Shown: positions 21,135 through 32,047, counted from the stretch's first letter. The stretch is 64,000 nt of DNA from Tetradesmus obliquus (GCA_030272155.1 CP126205.1:1166501-1230500), one strand, 5' to 3'. A program made the numbers and translations. Notes: generated from the letters alone by a model not told the origin.

Positions 21135-21740
21135 TCACTCAGACACCATGAATTGTCTGTACTTGCTTGCTTCGCTCGCAGTGTACTGCTCCAGGTCCAC
21201 CAGCTCCTTGGCGTACTGGTGCGCCAGCCTGTCCAGAGCGCTGCGCTGGCCAAGGATGATCTTCCTGTAGGCCTGGGACTCGTCCTGCCACTCACTCAGC
21301 GAGCCGTCCTTGCGGAAGCGGCGCACCTTGAGCGTTACCTTGGCAGTGGCCTGCACACGCCGGCCAATGCGGCCCCCGGTGAGGGCACGGCCAGCCAGAC
21401 CCCGGATGTTCATCTCGGGGCGCCGGCGCATGTAGAGCTCCCCCTCTCGGGCAGCAGCCACGCGGCGCTGGTCGCGCACAGCCTGAGCCTGCATCTGCTC
21501 AGGGGAGGCGTCGAACTCGCCGCGCTGCAGGGCGCGAAGGTACAGGTCATAGTCGTTGCCCTTGAGCACACCCCACACATGGTTCTTGAGGTCCTTCACA
21601 GAGTCAAAGCCGCGCTCGAGCGCCATGCGCTTGGTGACACGCTTGTTGCGATCGATGCCGGGCACAAAGTTCAGGTAGCTGCGGATCTTCTCATTCTGGG
21701 AGCTGGTGAACTTGGCGGGGTACATGATGGTGGCAGGCAT
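21135..21740 (-). pseudogene. Viral-type large protein, truncated copy 2
   Basis: Carries the first ~185 residues of the protein at 1-1716, from ATG at 21740. It has Lys where copy 1 has the nonsense codon. Homology stops at about 21175 (after QYTAS), and the frame then runs ~14 residues into unrelated sequence. It is a truncated fragment, not a functional gene. Confidence 0.75.
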
Positions 21741-22563
21741 TTTTTCCTACAAGCCTAGGCGACGCGCAAGCTTAAGTCGCGTGCACACATAAAGCGGCTG
21801 TACATTGAAAGGGTATGGTGAACCCAGAGATCAAGGCCAAAAGGATGGACAGCAGTGTACTCTACGAGCTCGTGAAGACCAGGCTGAACACTCCAAAGGC
21901 AGGCATGCTGAGATACTTCAGAGACGTCGGCAACTGGAGGCGAGACATCGGGGATCGAGACAAGCTGACTTTCCAAGAGCTGGATGAGCTGTTCTGCAAG
22001 CCACACCAGGTCAGCCTCATGGTCATTGACAAGAGGTTCCATCGGACGCTCATCCACATGGTGAACAAGCGAGACCGCTCATATGATGATGATGGCAAGT
22101 TGACATCACCTGGCAGGGGACGCCCAACACTGGGGCTCTATGACGACCTCACGCTCGCAGACACAACAACCATTGTGAAGCACGCAACACTCGTGATGGC
22201 ATCAGAACCACATTACAATGTCAGATGCTGGGAACAAACTGAAAAGTCGAGGTACCCATATGGGGTGATACAGTTTGACACATACGACGCATGCCCCATG
22301 CCATCACAGGGACCACTTCCACTGTACAACATCACAACACCCAGAGGAGTGACCATGAGGCAAGGGGTGATACGTGCGCCTTACGGAAAATCAGGAAAAT
22401 GAACACGTGATCACGCATGACTGAGCGAATCTCAACCGATCCCACGTGACCCACGGGGGGCACGGGAGAGAGACCCTCGGGCCTCTGGGGGCACCTCTGG
22501 CTGACAGGTTTTCAAAGTAAATTTCTCTAACATATGAAATGTCCGGCACTACCTTTACTACTG
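21175..22563. repeat. Second copy of the viral segment (matches about 1152-2543)
   Basis: About 1.39 kb is near-identical (roughly 98% by eye) to positions 1152-2543 with a constant 20,023-20,024 bp offset. It includes the divergent spacer and the whole 195-residue ORF. No terminal repeats or target-site duplication were found at the left edge. The right edge abuts the 25-bp inverted repeat. Confidence 0.95.
21815..22402 (+). CDS. Viral-element hypothetical protein, copy 2 (195 aa)
   Basis: Full-length, uninterrupted copy of the ORF at 1791-2378 with several amino-acid replacements. The start, stop and upstream spacer are preserved. Family not recognised. It is the only complete ORF left in this copy of the viral segment. 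Confidence 0.6.
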   Translation: MVNPEIKAKRMDSSVLYELVKTRLNTPKAGMLRYFRDVGNWRRDIGDRDKLTFQELDELFCKPHQVSLMVIDKRFHRTLIHMVNKRDRSYDDDGKLTSPGRGRPTLGLYDDLTLADTTTIVKHATLVMASEPHYNVRCWEQTEKSRYPYGVIQFDTYDACPMPSQGPLPLYNITTPRGVTMRQGVIRAPYGKSGK

Positions 22564-22618
22564 CGCCTGGAGTCACAGCAGAAAGATGTGGTATGCCGGA
22601 CATTTCATATGTTAGAGA
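22524..22618. repeat. Perfect 25-bp inverted repeat at the edge of viral copy 2
   Basis: Arms 22524-22548 and 22594-22618 are exact reverse complements, separated by 45 nt. The left arm is viral sequence including the start codon of the Cys-knuckle ORF. The right arm copies the version specific to copy 2 (TCTCTAAC, versus TCGCTAAC in copy 1). The inversion therefore arose after the two copies diverged. Confidence 0.95.
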
Positions 22619-22691
22619 CATACCACTTGCTGCTGTCACTGGTCTTGGCTGTCTCCAAGCTGATGCGGCGCGTCAGCCTGCTGGCGCTGCT

Positions 22692-22964
22692 TCAGCGGGT
22701 GTAGCGCCATGTGTCGCAGCGGTGGCACACATCAATGAGCCGGCAGCTGTGGCAATCATCGTCCAACTCTGTTTGCCAAGCGTGGCCGTGTTGAGCACAC
22801 ATGTCCTTCAGTGCCTGCTGTGACTGGTTGATCAACACCCTCAGCTCGTGCTCTGCATCGCGCAACGCTTGCTGCATCTGCTTCAAATGTGCAACTTGTG
22901 CATCAATTGCTGCTGATGTTGTTGCGTCTCCTTCTTGTTGTTGTTGCTGCTGCTGCGTATTCAT
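22692..22964 (-). CDS. Small coiled-coil protein with C-terminal zinc-ribbon-like motif
   Basis: A 90-residue frame starts at ATG 22964 with a Gln run. It continues with a predicted helix (VAHLKQMQQALRDAEHEL) and ends with CAQHGHAWQTELDDDCHSCR followed by LIDVCHRCDTW. The order Cys-His ... Asp-rich ... Cys-His ... CxxC is one I associate with small zinc proteins of large algal viruses, but this is pattern recall. It starts about 350 bp from the inverted repeat that ends viral copy 2, so it may be another viral relic. No splice sites are needed. Confidence 0.45.
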   Translation of the reverse strand: MNTQQQQQQQEGDATTSAAIDAQVAHLKQMQQALRDAEHELRVLINQSQQALKDMCAQHGHAWQTELDDDCHSCRLIDVCHRCDTWRYTR

Positions 22965-24250
22965 GTTTGCTGTTGTTGGTGCTGGTACTGGAGGAGGAAG
23001 TGCCGCTCAAGTGAGATGATGCTGTTGCTCTGAAAGAATGGTAGGCACGCGCAAGCTCTGCAGCATGCGTTGTCCTCAGATAGTAGAGGCTCACACACCA
23101 CAGTGCAAAGCTAGCAAGTGCACTTTGGGGACAGTCGCACAGAAAGCCTCTCGGACCGTCTGCGCAATTGTATTAGATGCGTAAGTGATTTATTTACACA
23201 ATTTCAATTGCCCCGCAACTGCATCAATGCTGTTGCGCGCATTATACAATTTCACAGTGGGTTAACCGATGGTAGACCAAACGGTCCACCAGGTGATCAC
23301 CGGGTGCTCAACCGCTGCCAAACTGTATAAGGAAGTTATTTTCAGATGTTACATTCACGTTTCAGCTTGTAACATCACAACTCACAGAGCCTCTTCCTTA
23401 CGGTGGTTATAATCACATGCAGAGGTGTACCAGACGTATGTAGCGCACAGGTACTGGAAAGTAATTGATTTACCACTGGGGTTCTACACATTTGCAAGGA
23501 TCTCATCAACACCATTTACAGTCAAACAAAGCCAGACAAGCGAATGGCATCTTATACAACAGATTGTGCAGCCAGTGTCCATGCAGATCGAGGCTGCTGA
23601 CTGCAGCAGCCTCCTGTGTACCATGCCAGCAGTAGCAGCTAGATTTCGCCACGCCAGCATATGTAGCAGCACGCGCCCGAGCCGCCGCCAGTACAAGAGA
23701 AGCTGGCGACTCTCTGGCCACACATATGCTCCCAAACACGACACCGCATCAGGCCTGTCACAGAGTACATTGAACATAAGAGAGGTTTGGTGGCTATACA
23801 GGAAACCGAATGTACACTTGCACCCTTGCAGCTCATGCATATGCGCAAGTGTAGTTGCGGTATGCGGCTGGTGCGCATGTGGCAGCCGCCAGGCGTGTAT
23901 CACACAAAGCGTGCCTGCAAACACGCAAATGAACACGTGGCAGGGAGGTAAAAGAACTCAAGCAGTCTTCACCACACATTCTTCACAGCATTCCTGCCCC
24001 GAGCACAGCCGCAGCAGCGCTTGTCATGCAAGCTGCATCTTGCAGGCAGCCGCATGCCTCCAAGCACAGTGCCAAGTTGCGCAAACACAGACGCGCACGA
24101 CTGCAGATGTTGACACAGCAGCCAGCAGAACAGCCACAGTCGGTTGCGTACGTGGTCCTTGCACAAGCAACCAACATACGACACTCATATGCATGCTGCT
24201 GCAGCTGTGCCAGCTGCCCTGCTGTAGGGTGACAGACAGCACCACCTGAC
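22965..24250. other. No resolvable gene
   Basis: A 274-codon plus-strand frame (23425-24249) exists but has Cys/Ser-rich, disordered composition and no motif. A minus-strand piece near 23510-23600 (HWLHNLLYKMPFACLALFD) looks more protein-like and could be the 3' end of a minus-strand gene. I cannot assign exons. Confidence 0.3.
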
Positions 24251-24299
24251 ACAGCCGCTGCGCTGCTGCTAGTGCAGCCGCTTGCTCCAATGTTGTCTG

Positions 24300-24960
24300 C
24301 AAGAACTGCTGCGTGCTGCTATCCGGCGCATGCAGTGCTTCCCAGCAGCTGTTACTGCTGCTGCTGTCTGGTGCACACGACACTTCCCAGCAACAATCAC
24401 TGCTGCTGCTGCTGCTGTCCGGCGTACATGGCCCTTCCCAGCAGCAACAACTGCTGCTGCTGCATGCCTGCTGCTACCTGCCCCTGTCTCAAACAAGAGC
24501 AGCTGGCAGCGCATCCTGCAGAGAAGCTGTAGCCACACTCGCAGAAATGACAACTCATGCTGCAATCCAGTGCAGTCATAAGTCCTCCTAGTCCTGTGTG
24601 CTCATGCATGCCAGCAATCATTACGTCTGCAATATTTGCTGCCGCAGATCCTCAGCAGCAGCACATGCACTTGTTCCGGGGCCCCCCAAAACAGCAGCTT
24701 GCAGCGTGTCGACACGCATGACGTCATGCAGGAAAGCTGCAGCCACTTGCCTGCTGCACTGCAGTCACGAGGCGTTCACAAGTCCTGTGTGCTCATGCAT
24801 GCGGTGGCGCATACGGCGCTTCCCCAGCAGCAGTCTTTGCTGCTGCTGCTGCTGCTGCATGGCTGCTGCCACCTCTCGCGGCCCCCAAGCCAGCAGCTGG
24901 CAGCATGTGCCGCACAACGAACCACAGCCAAACTTGCAAACATGACAACACATGCTGCAT
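24300..24960. repeat. Tandem repeats beyond the 3' end of the Nudix-like gene
   Basis: Two kinds are nested here. At 24315-24460, a ~60-65-bp unit containing CTTCCCAGCAGC and a CTG run occurs three times. From about 24590, the block around CCTGTGTGCTCATGCA recurs at about 24594, 24787 and 24980 (period ~193 bp). The last copy spans the stop-codon region of the gene at 24966. On the minus strand the units give degenerate Cys-rich peptides. Confidence 0.75.
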
Positions 24961-24965
24961 TGCAG

Positions 24966-26916
24966 TCACGAGTCCTTCAAGTCCTGTGTGCTCATGCACG
25001 CTGCTATGGTGGGCGAGGGCTGCTGCCACTCCCAGTAGTTGATCAGCACGCCATTGGGCCGGGGCTCTGAGGTGTCAAAGGGCTGCTGCGGCAGGCACGG
25101 CAGCTGCGCTGTTACCTTGTGGCAGGTGTACTGCAGCAGCAGCAGTTGTGCAGTCAAGGTTTGTTGATGAAACCAGGTGTGCGCTGCCGGGCTTGACCTG
25201 CACTAGGTTAGCGCACTGCATCTAACACAGCATTGCGGCGCTGCTGTTGCTGCTGCAGCAGTACCAGTCAGGTGTGGTGTGCTTAGAGATGTCACCATGT
25301 TAACTGTTGAAGTTATCATCTGCACCCGGCATCTGCTGCAGTGCCAAGATGGCCTGTCTATGCATGTGATGCTGTCTAATGTTGTTTTTGCTTGCCTGCG
25401 TCAGCAGTCCGGGGTATGAGGTTGATTCCTGCATCTCCACCAGTGAGTGGTAGCTGGCTTCCTCAATGCTCAGCTGCAGCAAAAATTGCCAACAATGATA
25501 ACAAAGGACAAATAGGAGTGGCATATCAGCAGCGCGTCTGTACCAGTGAGTGGTAGCTGGCTTCCGGAATGCTCAGCTGCAGCAAACAGCAACAGGCACG
25601 ATGGCAGATCATCAACGCATCTACACAAAGAAGAAACAGCTCATCTTGCTTCTCTGCTGCTGCTCCTCTGCTGCTGCTACCCCAGCAAACAATTGCAAGC
25701 ATGTTCATGCAACTGAGTTTCAGCTGCACTTAGCCGCGTCACTGAGATGCAATTGCGCCTGATTCATACTTTTTTGCACATGTATACACCACTGCTGTCT
25801 GCTGTCCCACCTGCTGCCTCCAGTCCTGCGGCAGCGCAGTAGCCAGCTCTTCGCTGACCGCCCGCACTGCTGCTGTCTGCCAGTCTTCCTGCCCAATCAT
25901 CTTTTCCGATAGCGGCAGCCCTCGCTGCCGCAGACGGCCATCCGGCAGCCGCTGCCCAGCCTCTATCAGCACCTGCAGCAGTTTCAAAAAACAAGCATGT
26001 TGATGACGGTGCTGTGTGGTTGCTGTTGGTGCGCAGCCGGCCATCAGGCAGCCGCCGACCAGCCTCTACCAGCACCTGCACAAGGCCAGACAGCATACAC
26101 AAAACGTCTACAACGCAAACATCTGGATGGCGGTGCTACGTGATTGCTTTGTCTACACCCTCGCTAGGCGACCAGCCGCCGCTGAGCACACCGCGGTTCT
26201 TTGATGGCATCTATTCAAACCAATGTAGGCCACATACAACAGTAGTGTAGAGCTGGTGTTCTAGGCTGCGCATGTCCTGCAAGCAAACAGCGCTGCACAT
26301 ACACAGCACTGCAGCTGCAGTAGCTGCCGCTGCTGGTTGCTGCGCACCTGACCAGCGCTGTTCTTGATGTACAGGTTGAGCACGTTCACCATGCGCAGAG
26401 CTCTGCTGCTGGTGCCGGAGCCATGCACCGTCAGAACGCTCTCAGCATTGGCGACCTGCAGGCAACAAGGAAGCAGGTGATGCGCAGCTGGGTGCAGTGA
26501 CAACTCAACGCATGGGATGTCCTGCTAAGGTTGTAGTAGCGCAGCTGCTGCAGTGTGCAAGTAAACCATGACAGACGCGCCTTGTCGTGCATCATTGGCT
26601 GGCACAGCTCTCAGAATATACGGCATGGGCATGACCAGCCTCTGCCGCAAACATTGCTGCCACTCCCTAACAGCATGCATCTCAGAGGCTCACAAGACGC
26701 TTGCAGGACTGTTGCCTCAGGCGACTGTTGAGCATCGAGTGGAGCGTGCACCACTGTTGCCTCTGCTTTCTAGTCATGCCTACTGACACGTTCCCTATGT
26801 GCTGACGCTGCCATGCCAGCATGCACCTGCTGCTGCAAGCATACCTCCTCAAATAGGTCTGCAATGGTCCTGGCAGTGCCCTGGCCATACAGTGCTGTGT
26901 TGATGCCATTGCGTTC
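24966..26916 (-). CDS. Conserved plant/algal Nudix-like protein (C-terminal exons)
   Basis: Five minus-strand exons join in phase 0: 26845-26916 (GINTALYGQGTARTIADLF), 26348-26455 (LTVHGSGTSSRALRMVNVLN), 25811-25972 (VLIEAGQRLPDGRL, then LPLSEKMIGQEDW and AVRAVSEELATALP), 25396-25473 (EASYHSLVEMQESTSYPGLL) and 24966-25130 (YTCHKVTAQLPCLP to a TGA). The combination LPLSEKM, an (A/R)A-x-x-EEL helix and SYPGLxTxYxxH matches an uncharacterised plant/algal family with a Nudix-like fold as I remember it. The canonical GX5EX7REUXEEXGU box is incomplete, so hydrolase activity is doubtful. The intron after 25396 uses a GC donor (CAG|GCAAGC). Two exon edges have degenerate extra copies ~103 bp upstream. 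The N-terminus lies upstream, possibly reaching 27260, and is not resolved. Confidence 0.7.
25441..25575 (-). repeat. Exon-edge duplication, Nudix-like gene exon 25396-25473
   Basis: The acceptor and first codons (LSIEEASYHSLV) recur 103 bp upstream as LSIPEASYHSLVQ, then run into a stop. The plus-strand anchors CAGTGAGTGGTAGCTGGCTT are at 25441 and 25544. Confidence 0.9.
25957..26080 (-). repeat. Exon-edge duplication, Nudix-like gene exon 25811-25972
   Basis: The exon start VLIEAGQRLPDGRL with its CTGCAG|GT acceptor recurs 103 bp upstream as VLVEAGRRLPDGRL and then diverges. Plus-strand anchors begin at 25957 and 26060. Confidence 0.9.
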
Positions 26917-28212
26917 CTGCAAGGCACAGCAGCGCAACAACAGCTACGCTGTGACAAACAGGCAACTGCTCGCTGCAGCTCAACATGACTGCTTACGCCT
27001 TCACCCTACTTGATGATTTCACAAGAGTGCCCACGCCAAAGCACTTGCTGCTGATGCTGCACAGCCTGCTCTCTGTGACAGCTGCCTGTCAGCGTCCTGC
27101 AAGCGTCATCGCTGTGTGCTCTTGCCTACTGTGCTTGTGCTTCTAGTCCTGCAGGATACGCTGCATACTACCAATGCCTGGCACGTTGCTGCGTGTTTGG
27201 ACAGCCACCTTGCAGCCTGCAAGCTGTAGGTGCGCCTGCAAGTTCTCCTTAGCACACAGGCGGCAGTTCCGTTCAGCTATCCACTCCCATCAAGCACATG
27301 CTCACCAGCCATGCAGACAGCTCTGCAGCATTGCTTCCTGCAAATGTGCTGCCATGGCTGCTGGTGGCAGCTGTTGCAGCCATGTTACGAGCTGCAACAG
27401 CTGCGCCACCTACGAACCGCCGCCTTGCTGCTGCTGCATGCACACAAGCAACTTATCAGCTCATTAAAGTGTTCAGCTCAGCTCAGGTGCTGTAGACAAA
27501 ACGCCGATGTATGACACATCAGAGCCTGCTGTCCATGTGTGCAGCTGTTGTTGTGAGCACGCATACCAACGTTTACTTGAACTTCCAGCCCTCCTGATGC
27601 TGATGAATCACTGTTTGTATGCTGTGCAAGCCAATGACAAGCACGTGCAGCACTGCTGCACCGGCCATCAAGGCTCCACAGCAGCAGGGAACACTCACCA
27701 TAGGCGAGCCTGTGCGGTGTGCTGCTGGCCAGTGCCGAATGACCAGACCGAAGAAGCATGCAACCCTACTAAATTCAAAACCTAAATAAAGCCATAGCTG
27801 TGGCTGTGCAGGTCCATGAAACACGCAGCCCACATTTCAAGCCTGCCCACGGGAGTCACAGGTGATCTTGATAGTCAACCAACGTCAAAACATACTCAAA
27901 AGATTCGCAAAATTAATTGATCAAATCAACGACAAGCCAAAATACACAAGCTCTCAGGTGACACATGTCACATCGACAGGAAAGGCTCTCCCTACGTAGT
28001 ACGTGTGCAAAGGGCAACAGTCAGATGGCGATCTGGCAACAGACAAAGACCAAGTTATGAACCGACAGTATACATGCCTGGCAACTGTCCGATACCCGCT
28101 TCGCATCTCCGGAGTTCTGCGTCCCTGCTTTAATAGGCCTCAATCGACGTCAATTACAGCAGCATCAACAACAGGAACATACGATAGCGGTGAGCAATTG
28201 TACTACCACCAG
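26917..28212 (-). other. Unresolved, possible upstream exons of minus-strand genes
   Basis: Minus-strand coding-like stretches occur near 27150-27260 (ENLQAHLQLAGCKVAVQT) and 27680-27830 (QLWLYLGFEFSRVACFFGL), but no donor/acceptor pair links them in phase to the exon at 26916. About 27840-28000 is AT-richer and looks intergenic. Confidence 0.3.
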
Positions 28213-28239
28213 CAGGTGACGGGTGACACCCGTCACCTG
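28213..28239. repeat. Perfect 13-bp-arm palindrome
   Basis: CAGGTGACGGGTG and its exact reverse complement are separated by a single A. The location is just outside the minus-strand hypothetical frame ending at 28233; the two overlap by a few bases. Confidence 0.9.
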
Positions 28240-28919
28240 GAGCAAAACTCCCACTGTGGTCGGGAGCAGCGTCTCATGCATGGCAGCAGGCTGCCTCGAC
28301 AACGCACCTGCACGCAGCTGACAGCAACATCAATGTCAAGCTCTGCCTGGGCATGCATGGGGACCATCAAACACTGTGCAGCACAGCCTGCAGCAGCACA
28401 CAGCTTATAAGCGAGCCGCAGCCACAGATTTGCCACATCCTCACGCCTTTGGAACTTCATCAACATCACACTGATCTTCCGCCTTTTACCTCTGTTGCTG
28501 TCCACCTGTAGTGTCCACAGGCAGCATCAGTCAGCTCACAAGACCTCTGCCCTGTCTCACCAAGGCGTAGCACTTTTGGATTCCTCACTGACTGTGGTTC
28601 ACCCACAGCTGCAGCAGAAGCAGCAGCAGCAGCAGCAGCAGCAGCACAGGCGGCATCCGTGTAGTATCCTTTGCAGCGTGCTGTGCCGCCAAATGGGCTC
28701 ACTGCATACTGAGATAGGCATCATGGTGGCAATCCTGGTGGGAGCTTGGGCAGCCAAGGTGCGCATTCTGGGGCACGCAGTGCATGCCTCTGCTAGCGCA
28801 GCCATATCAGGCAAACTGGCCTCTTGCAGTGTGCTATCTGTGTCATCGCAAGCTCCCAGCATCGACAGCGCATGCGCTGTGCAGCAGCGCCCCCAGTTGT
28901 GAGATTGCTCAGCAAGCAA
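28233..28919 (-). CDS. Hypothetical minus-strand exons
   Basis: Protein-like minus-strand stretches include CDDTDSTLQEASLPDMAALA (28800-28870), VGEPQSVRNPKVLRLGETG with an Ala run (28540-28640) and MLMKFQRREDVANLWLRLAY (28400-28465). They probably belong to one gene with short introns, but boundaries are uncertain. No family is recognised. An Ala-rich stretch is encoded by GCN repeats around 28615-28645. Confidence 0.35.
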
Positions 28920-29681
28920 GCACGTCAGGCTGGAGCTAGGGTGCTGCGTGGGAGTGTGATGACACGATTGGCACAGTGCAAGCGGCCAGTTTGCCTGGTA
29001 GTGTGCCTAGTTGGTCATGCAGCATACACGTGTTGTTCAAGCGGTTCAATCTGCTCACTGTGCGGGCACTACAGGCTTGGTCGTGCAACTTCAGCAACTA
29101 TCAGCTAGCTAGAGCTTCGGCTATAAGGCTCTGCTTGCACGCAGTTCACTGCTTAGCCGAGCACGCTGACACTGCTGTACTGCTGTGTGGTTGCTTCCTT
29201 TTGCTGAACCCGCGACACCATGTGTGCTGCTCTTGATCCCTTGCTTGCAGGTGGCTGCTGTTGCTCTGTACCTGTTCTGCCACAGACGGTGGGTGCAACT
29301 CCATTGCTGAGCGCACTGCAGCAGCAAACTAGGATGATGCTAGTTGCGATGCTCTGCCATGCTGAGTAACTGCCTGCAAGCGACATGCACCACAGGTCAG
29401 GAGGCGTGCACAGCTTCAAAAGCAGCACTTGTAGCATTGCTTGCACTACAAAAATTGCAGCGCCATATGGTGTGCATGCTTGTGTCATTGTGGCCAGCCG
29501 GTCGCTGTGCTGCTGCGTCTCGCTCCCCTTGCCTGCTTCCACACCTGATAGTCTCAATAGTTTCACTGCTGCACATGCACTGTTGTGTGTTCAACTGAGC
29601 AGGCGTCTGCGGCGGCTGGCAGCAACAGGGGAGGGCTTGCCTACTGCCTGCTGCAGCCATCAACCTACGCCACAGCCAGTC

Positions 29682-29893
29682 ATGGCAGCACTGCCAATCA
29701 TTCGCTACGCAGATGCAGTGCAGCAGTTGCACACTGCACACTGGAGCAGCAGTGATGTCAAGCAAGGCCGACAGAAGGGTGCATCAGCAGCAGCAGCTGC
29801 CTTGGACGTACCACAGGATCAGGAGCAGCTTGACACAGCAGCGCAGCGCGACCAACAACAGACACACGTGGCGCCGGCAGAGTCATCAGTGGC

Positions 29894-29957
<64 letters not shown>

Positions 29958-30310
29958 GCGGATGACTTGCGCAAGTCCAGCGCATCAAGCCTATCCGCTG
30001 CCGCTGCCGCCACTGGCAGTGGCGAAGCACTGAGTGCAGCAGCTTCGCAAGGTGCCTCTTCGACTCAGCCGCAAGCTGCAGGCTCAGAAACAGAGTGCTG
30101 CCCTATCTGCTTTGGAGAATATGATTCGCCAAGCATTGAGGTGAAGCAGCTTCCCTGCAAGCACTATTACCACCCGGACTGCATCGACGCATGGCTGGTC
30201 AGGGACAACACATGCCCACTGTGCAAGAGCCTTGTCTGGGCGCCCAATGACGCAGCGGCAGCAGCAGCGGCGGGGCATGTGTCAGGCGTTGATGCTGCCC
30301 AGATACACCT

Positions 30311-30351
<41 letters not shown>

Positions 30352-30419
30352 TGCAGCAGAGTATTGGGAACCGGCACGTGCTGCGCGTCATCATCATTGG
30401 CGGGCTGGGGCCACGTTAG
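29682..30419 (+). CDS. RING-H2 finger protein, putative E3 ubiquitin ligase
   Basis: From ATG 29682 the frame encodes 245 residues. It has an N-terminal variable region, a poly-Gln run of about 20 (CAG repeat at 29899-29955), an Ala/Ser linker, then a canonical RING-H2: C140-x2-C143, C158-x-H160-x2-H163-x2-C166 and C177-x2-C180, with HPDCIDAWLVRDNTCPLC in its second half. A second Gln run follows, and the protein ends VLRVIIIGGLGPR. RING-H2 proteins recruit E2 enzymes for ubiquitin transfer; substrate unknown. The frame is open upstream to 29385, so an earlier start or 5' exon is possible. No TM helix is evident. The two poly-Gln tracts are likely length-variable. Confidence 0.85.
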
Positions 30420-32047
30420 CAGCAGTCTTGGGCAACGGCAGACACAGCATGCGCGATGAGAAAGCGAGCTGCGGTCTACAATCAGTTGTGCTACGTGTGT
30501 CACCTGAATTTGAGCCAGCAACGAGCTTGTGTCAGTTGCTGCAGCAGCTGAATCACATTTGCGATCCCTTGTTGTGTAGACTGACATACAGAGCTTTATT
30601 TGTTGACCTGGCTACTGCAGTTGTGCTGCATTTGTATTCTAATGCTTTTGGTCTACTGCTCGTGCAGTGGCAGGTGCAGTTGTCAGTTAGAGGTTTTAGC
30701 GCGGGGTAAGTCCACATATGACCATGTATTTGGCAAATGAGACGGCAAGGGCTACAAAGAAACGGGCAATGCAGCGTTCACTGCAGCGTGGTAATTGAGC
30801 TGGCTGCTGTGCGTTTGTGCAGCCAGCGAGTCCTGTCAGTGGGGTTGCATGTTCAGGCAGTGCAGGCGGCGCTGCATGTGCGGCTGTGCCATGCTCGGGC
30901 GCAGTTTGTGTGCCTTTGTGTGCCTTGTATTGTGAGCATTGCAAGTTGACTTGCACGTCAACTCACAAGATGCATTGCAAACTGACTTGCAGTGTTGTCG
31001 CTGGTGATGCCCTTGTGTATGCCCCAATTTATTGTGTACCGTAGAAACCGACCTGTGCCGTGTTGCTTGGTACGGACGGTTCTTTGCAAACCAGTCAGGT
31101 TGCCTGACCAGTACGCATACTGTACCATAGGGCATGCTGTTTGTAAAGATGGACAGTCTAGCATGAAGCCTGTGCTGTTTGTGCCTGGCAGTAGCCTCAT
31201 GTGCGCAGGCATATCACAGGCAGGCGATGCAAGCCAACTTTGCTGTTGGAGCCGTCGCTTTTTCATGTTGTCTGCACTTCTAGCTCCGCTTGATTGATTG
31301 GATGCATTGTATAGCATACCTGAATCTGGATCGCATTTGTGCACTTGCGTATGCAAGGTACCTGAGCAGGGAAGGGAAGGGCGTCATGCAGCATTCTATG
31401 TGTCTGATCTGCCCACAGATGCGCTGCGCTGTGCATGCACTAATGCAGACGTTGATCAATCTAGGCCCTCAGGGCCCTCGGCTAGGAGTCCAGAAGCGGC
31501 CGCCGTGTATCAGGGATACAGCTTTTGCTGTTGGCATCTGTCGTCGTGGCAGCAGACCAATCTTTTTCTGCAGACCATGTTTGAGTGTTTCAACTCTGCG
31601 ACGGGTGAAGCTGGTGGCAAGTGCATGTTTTGTGTTGCTGGCATGCATGGCAACTGCGGCATGTGGCTGTTGCGAGGACTTCAAGCCATGTGCCCTCCCT
31701 GCCATGCGCCAGCTATTGTTATCACGTCCGATGACCTTAATCTGCCCTCCAGGTTCAATTCACAAGGCCTGGCATCACAGCTGCTGGCGTGTTAAGTGGC
31801 AAACCTCTCAGTAACAGACCATGCAGGGGTTAGGGTTGTCGATGGGACAACTTTCCTGCAAGAAGGTTGTAGGTGTTGCTCAGCACGTCATGCAACACTT
31901 GCCAGCATTTCTCTGAGCACTTTCACTGACGGAAGTTTTGCTTAGTGCTCAAGCACGCACCCCAAGCTTCAAGCAGCAACAACGCCACCAGTGAACACAC
32001 GACGGCTTGTCCGCAGTCTGCTAAGCCTTTAAGCAGAAGAAGTAGAC
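30420..32047. other. Intergenic region without a supported gene
   Basis: A plus-strand 165-codon frame at 31298-31795 and others are Cys-rich with no motif. The stretch between about 30680 and 31300 has many short GT/TG-rich repeats built on CTTGCA. The last ~200 bp before 32048 are presumably the promoter and 5'UTR of the PABPN1-type gene. Confidence 0.5.

Noticed and set aside
23425-24249. A 274-residue plus-strand protein
   Set aside because: No motif, no repeat conservation, and composition typical of chance frames in this GC- and CA-rich DNA.
25811-25972. A catalytically competent Nudix hydrolase
   Set aside because: The canonical Nudix box residues are not all present; only a Nudix-like fold family is claimed.
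31822-31836. GGGGTTAGGGTT, reminiscent of telomere repeat
   Set aside because: Only about two imperfect units; no array and no subtelomeric context.
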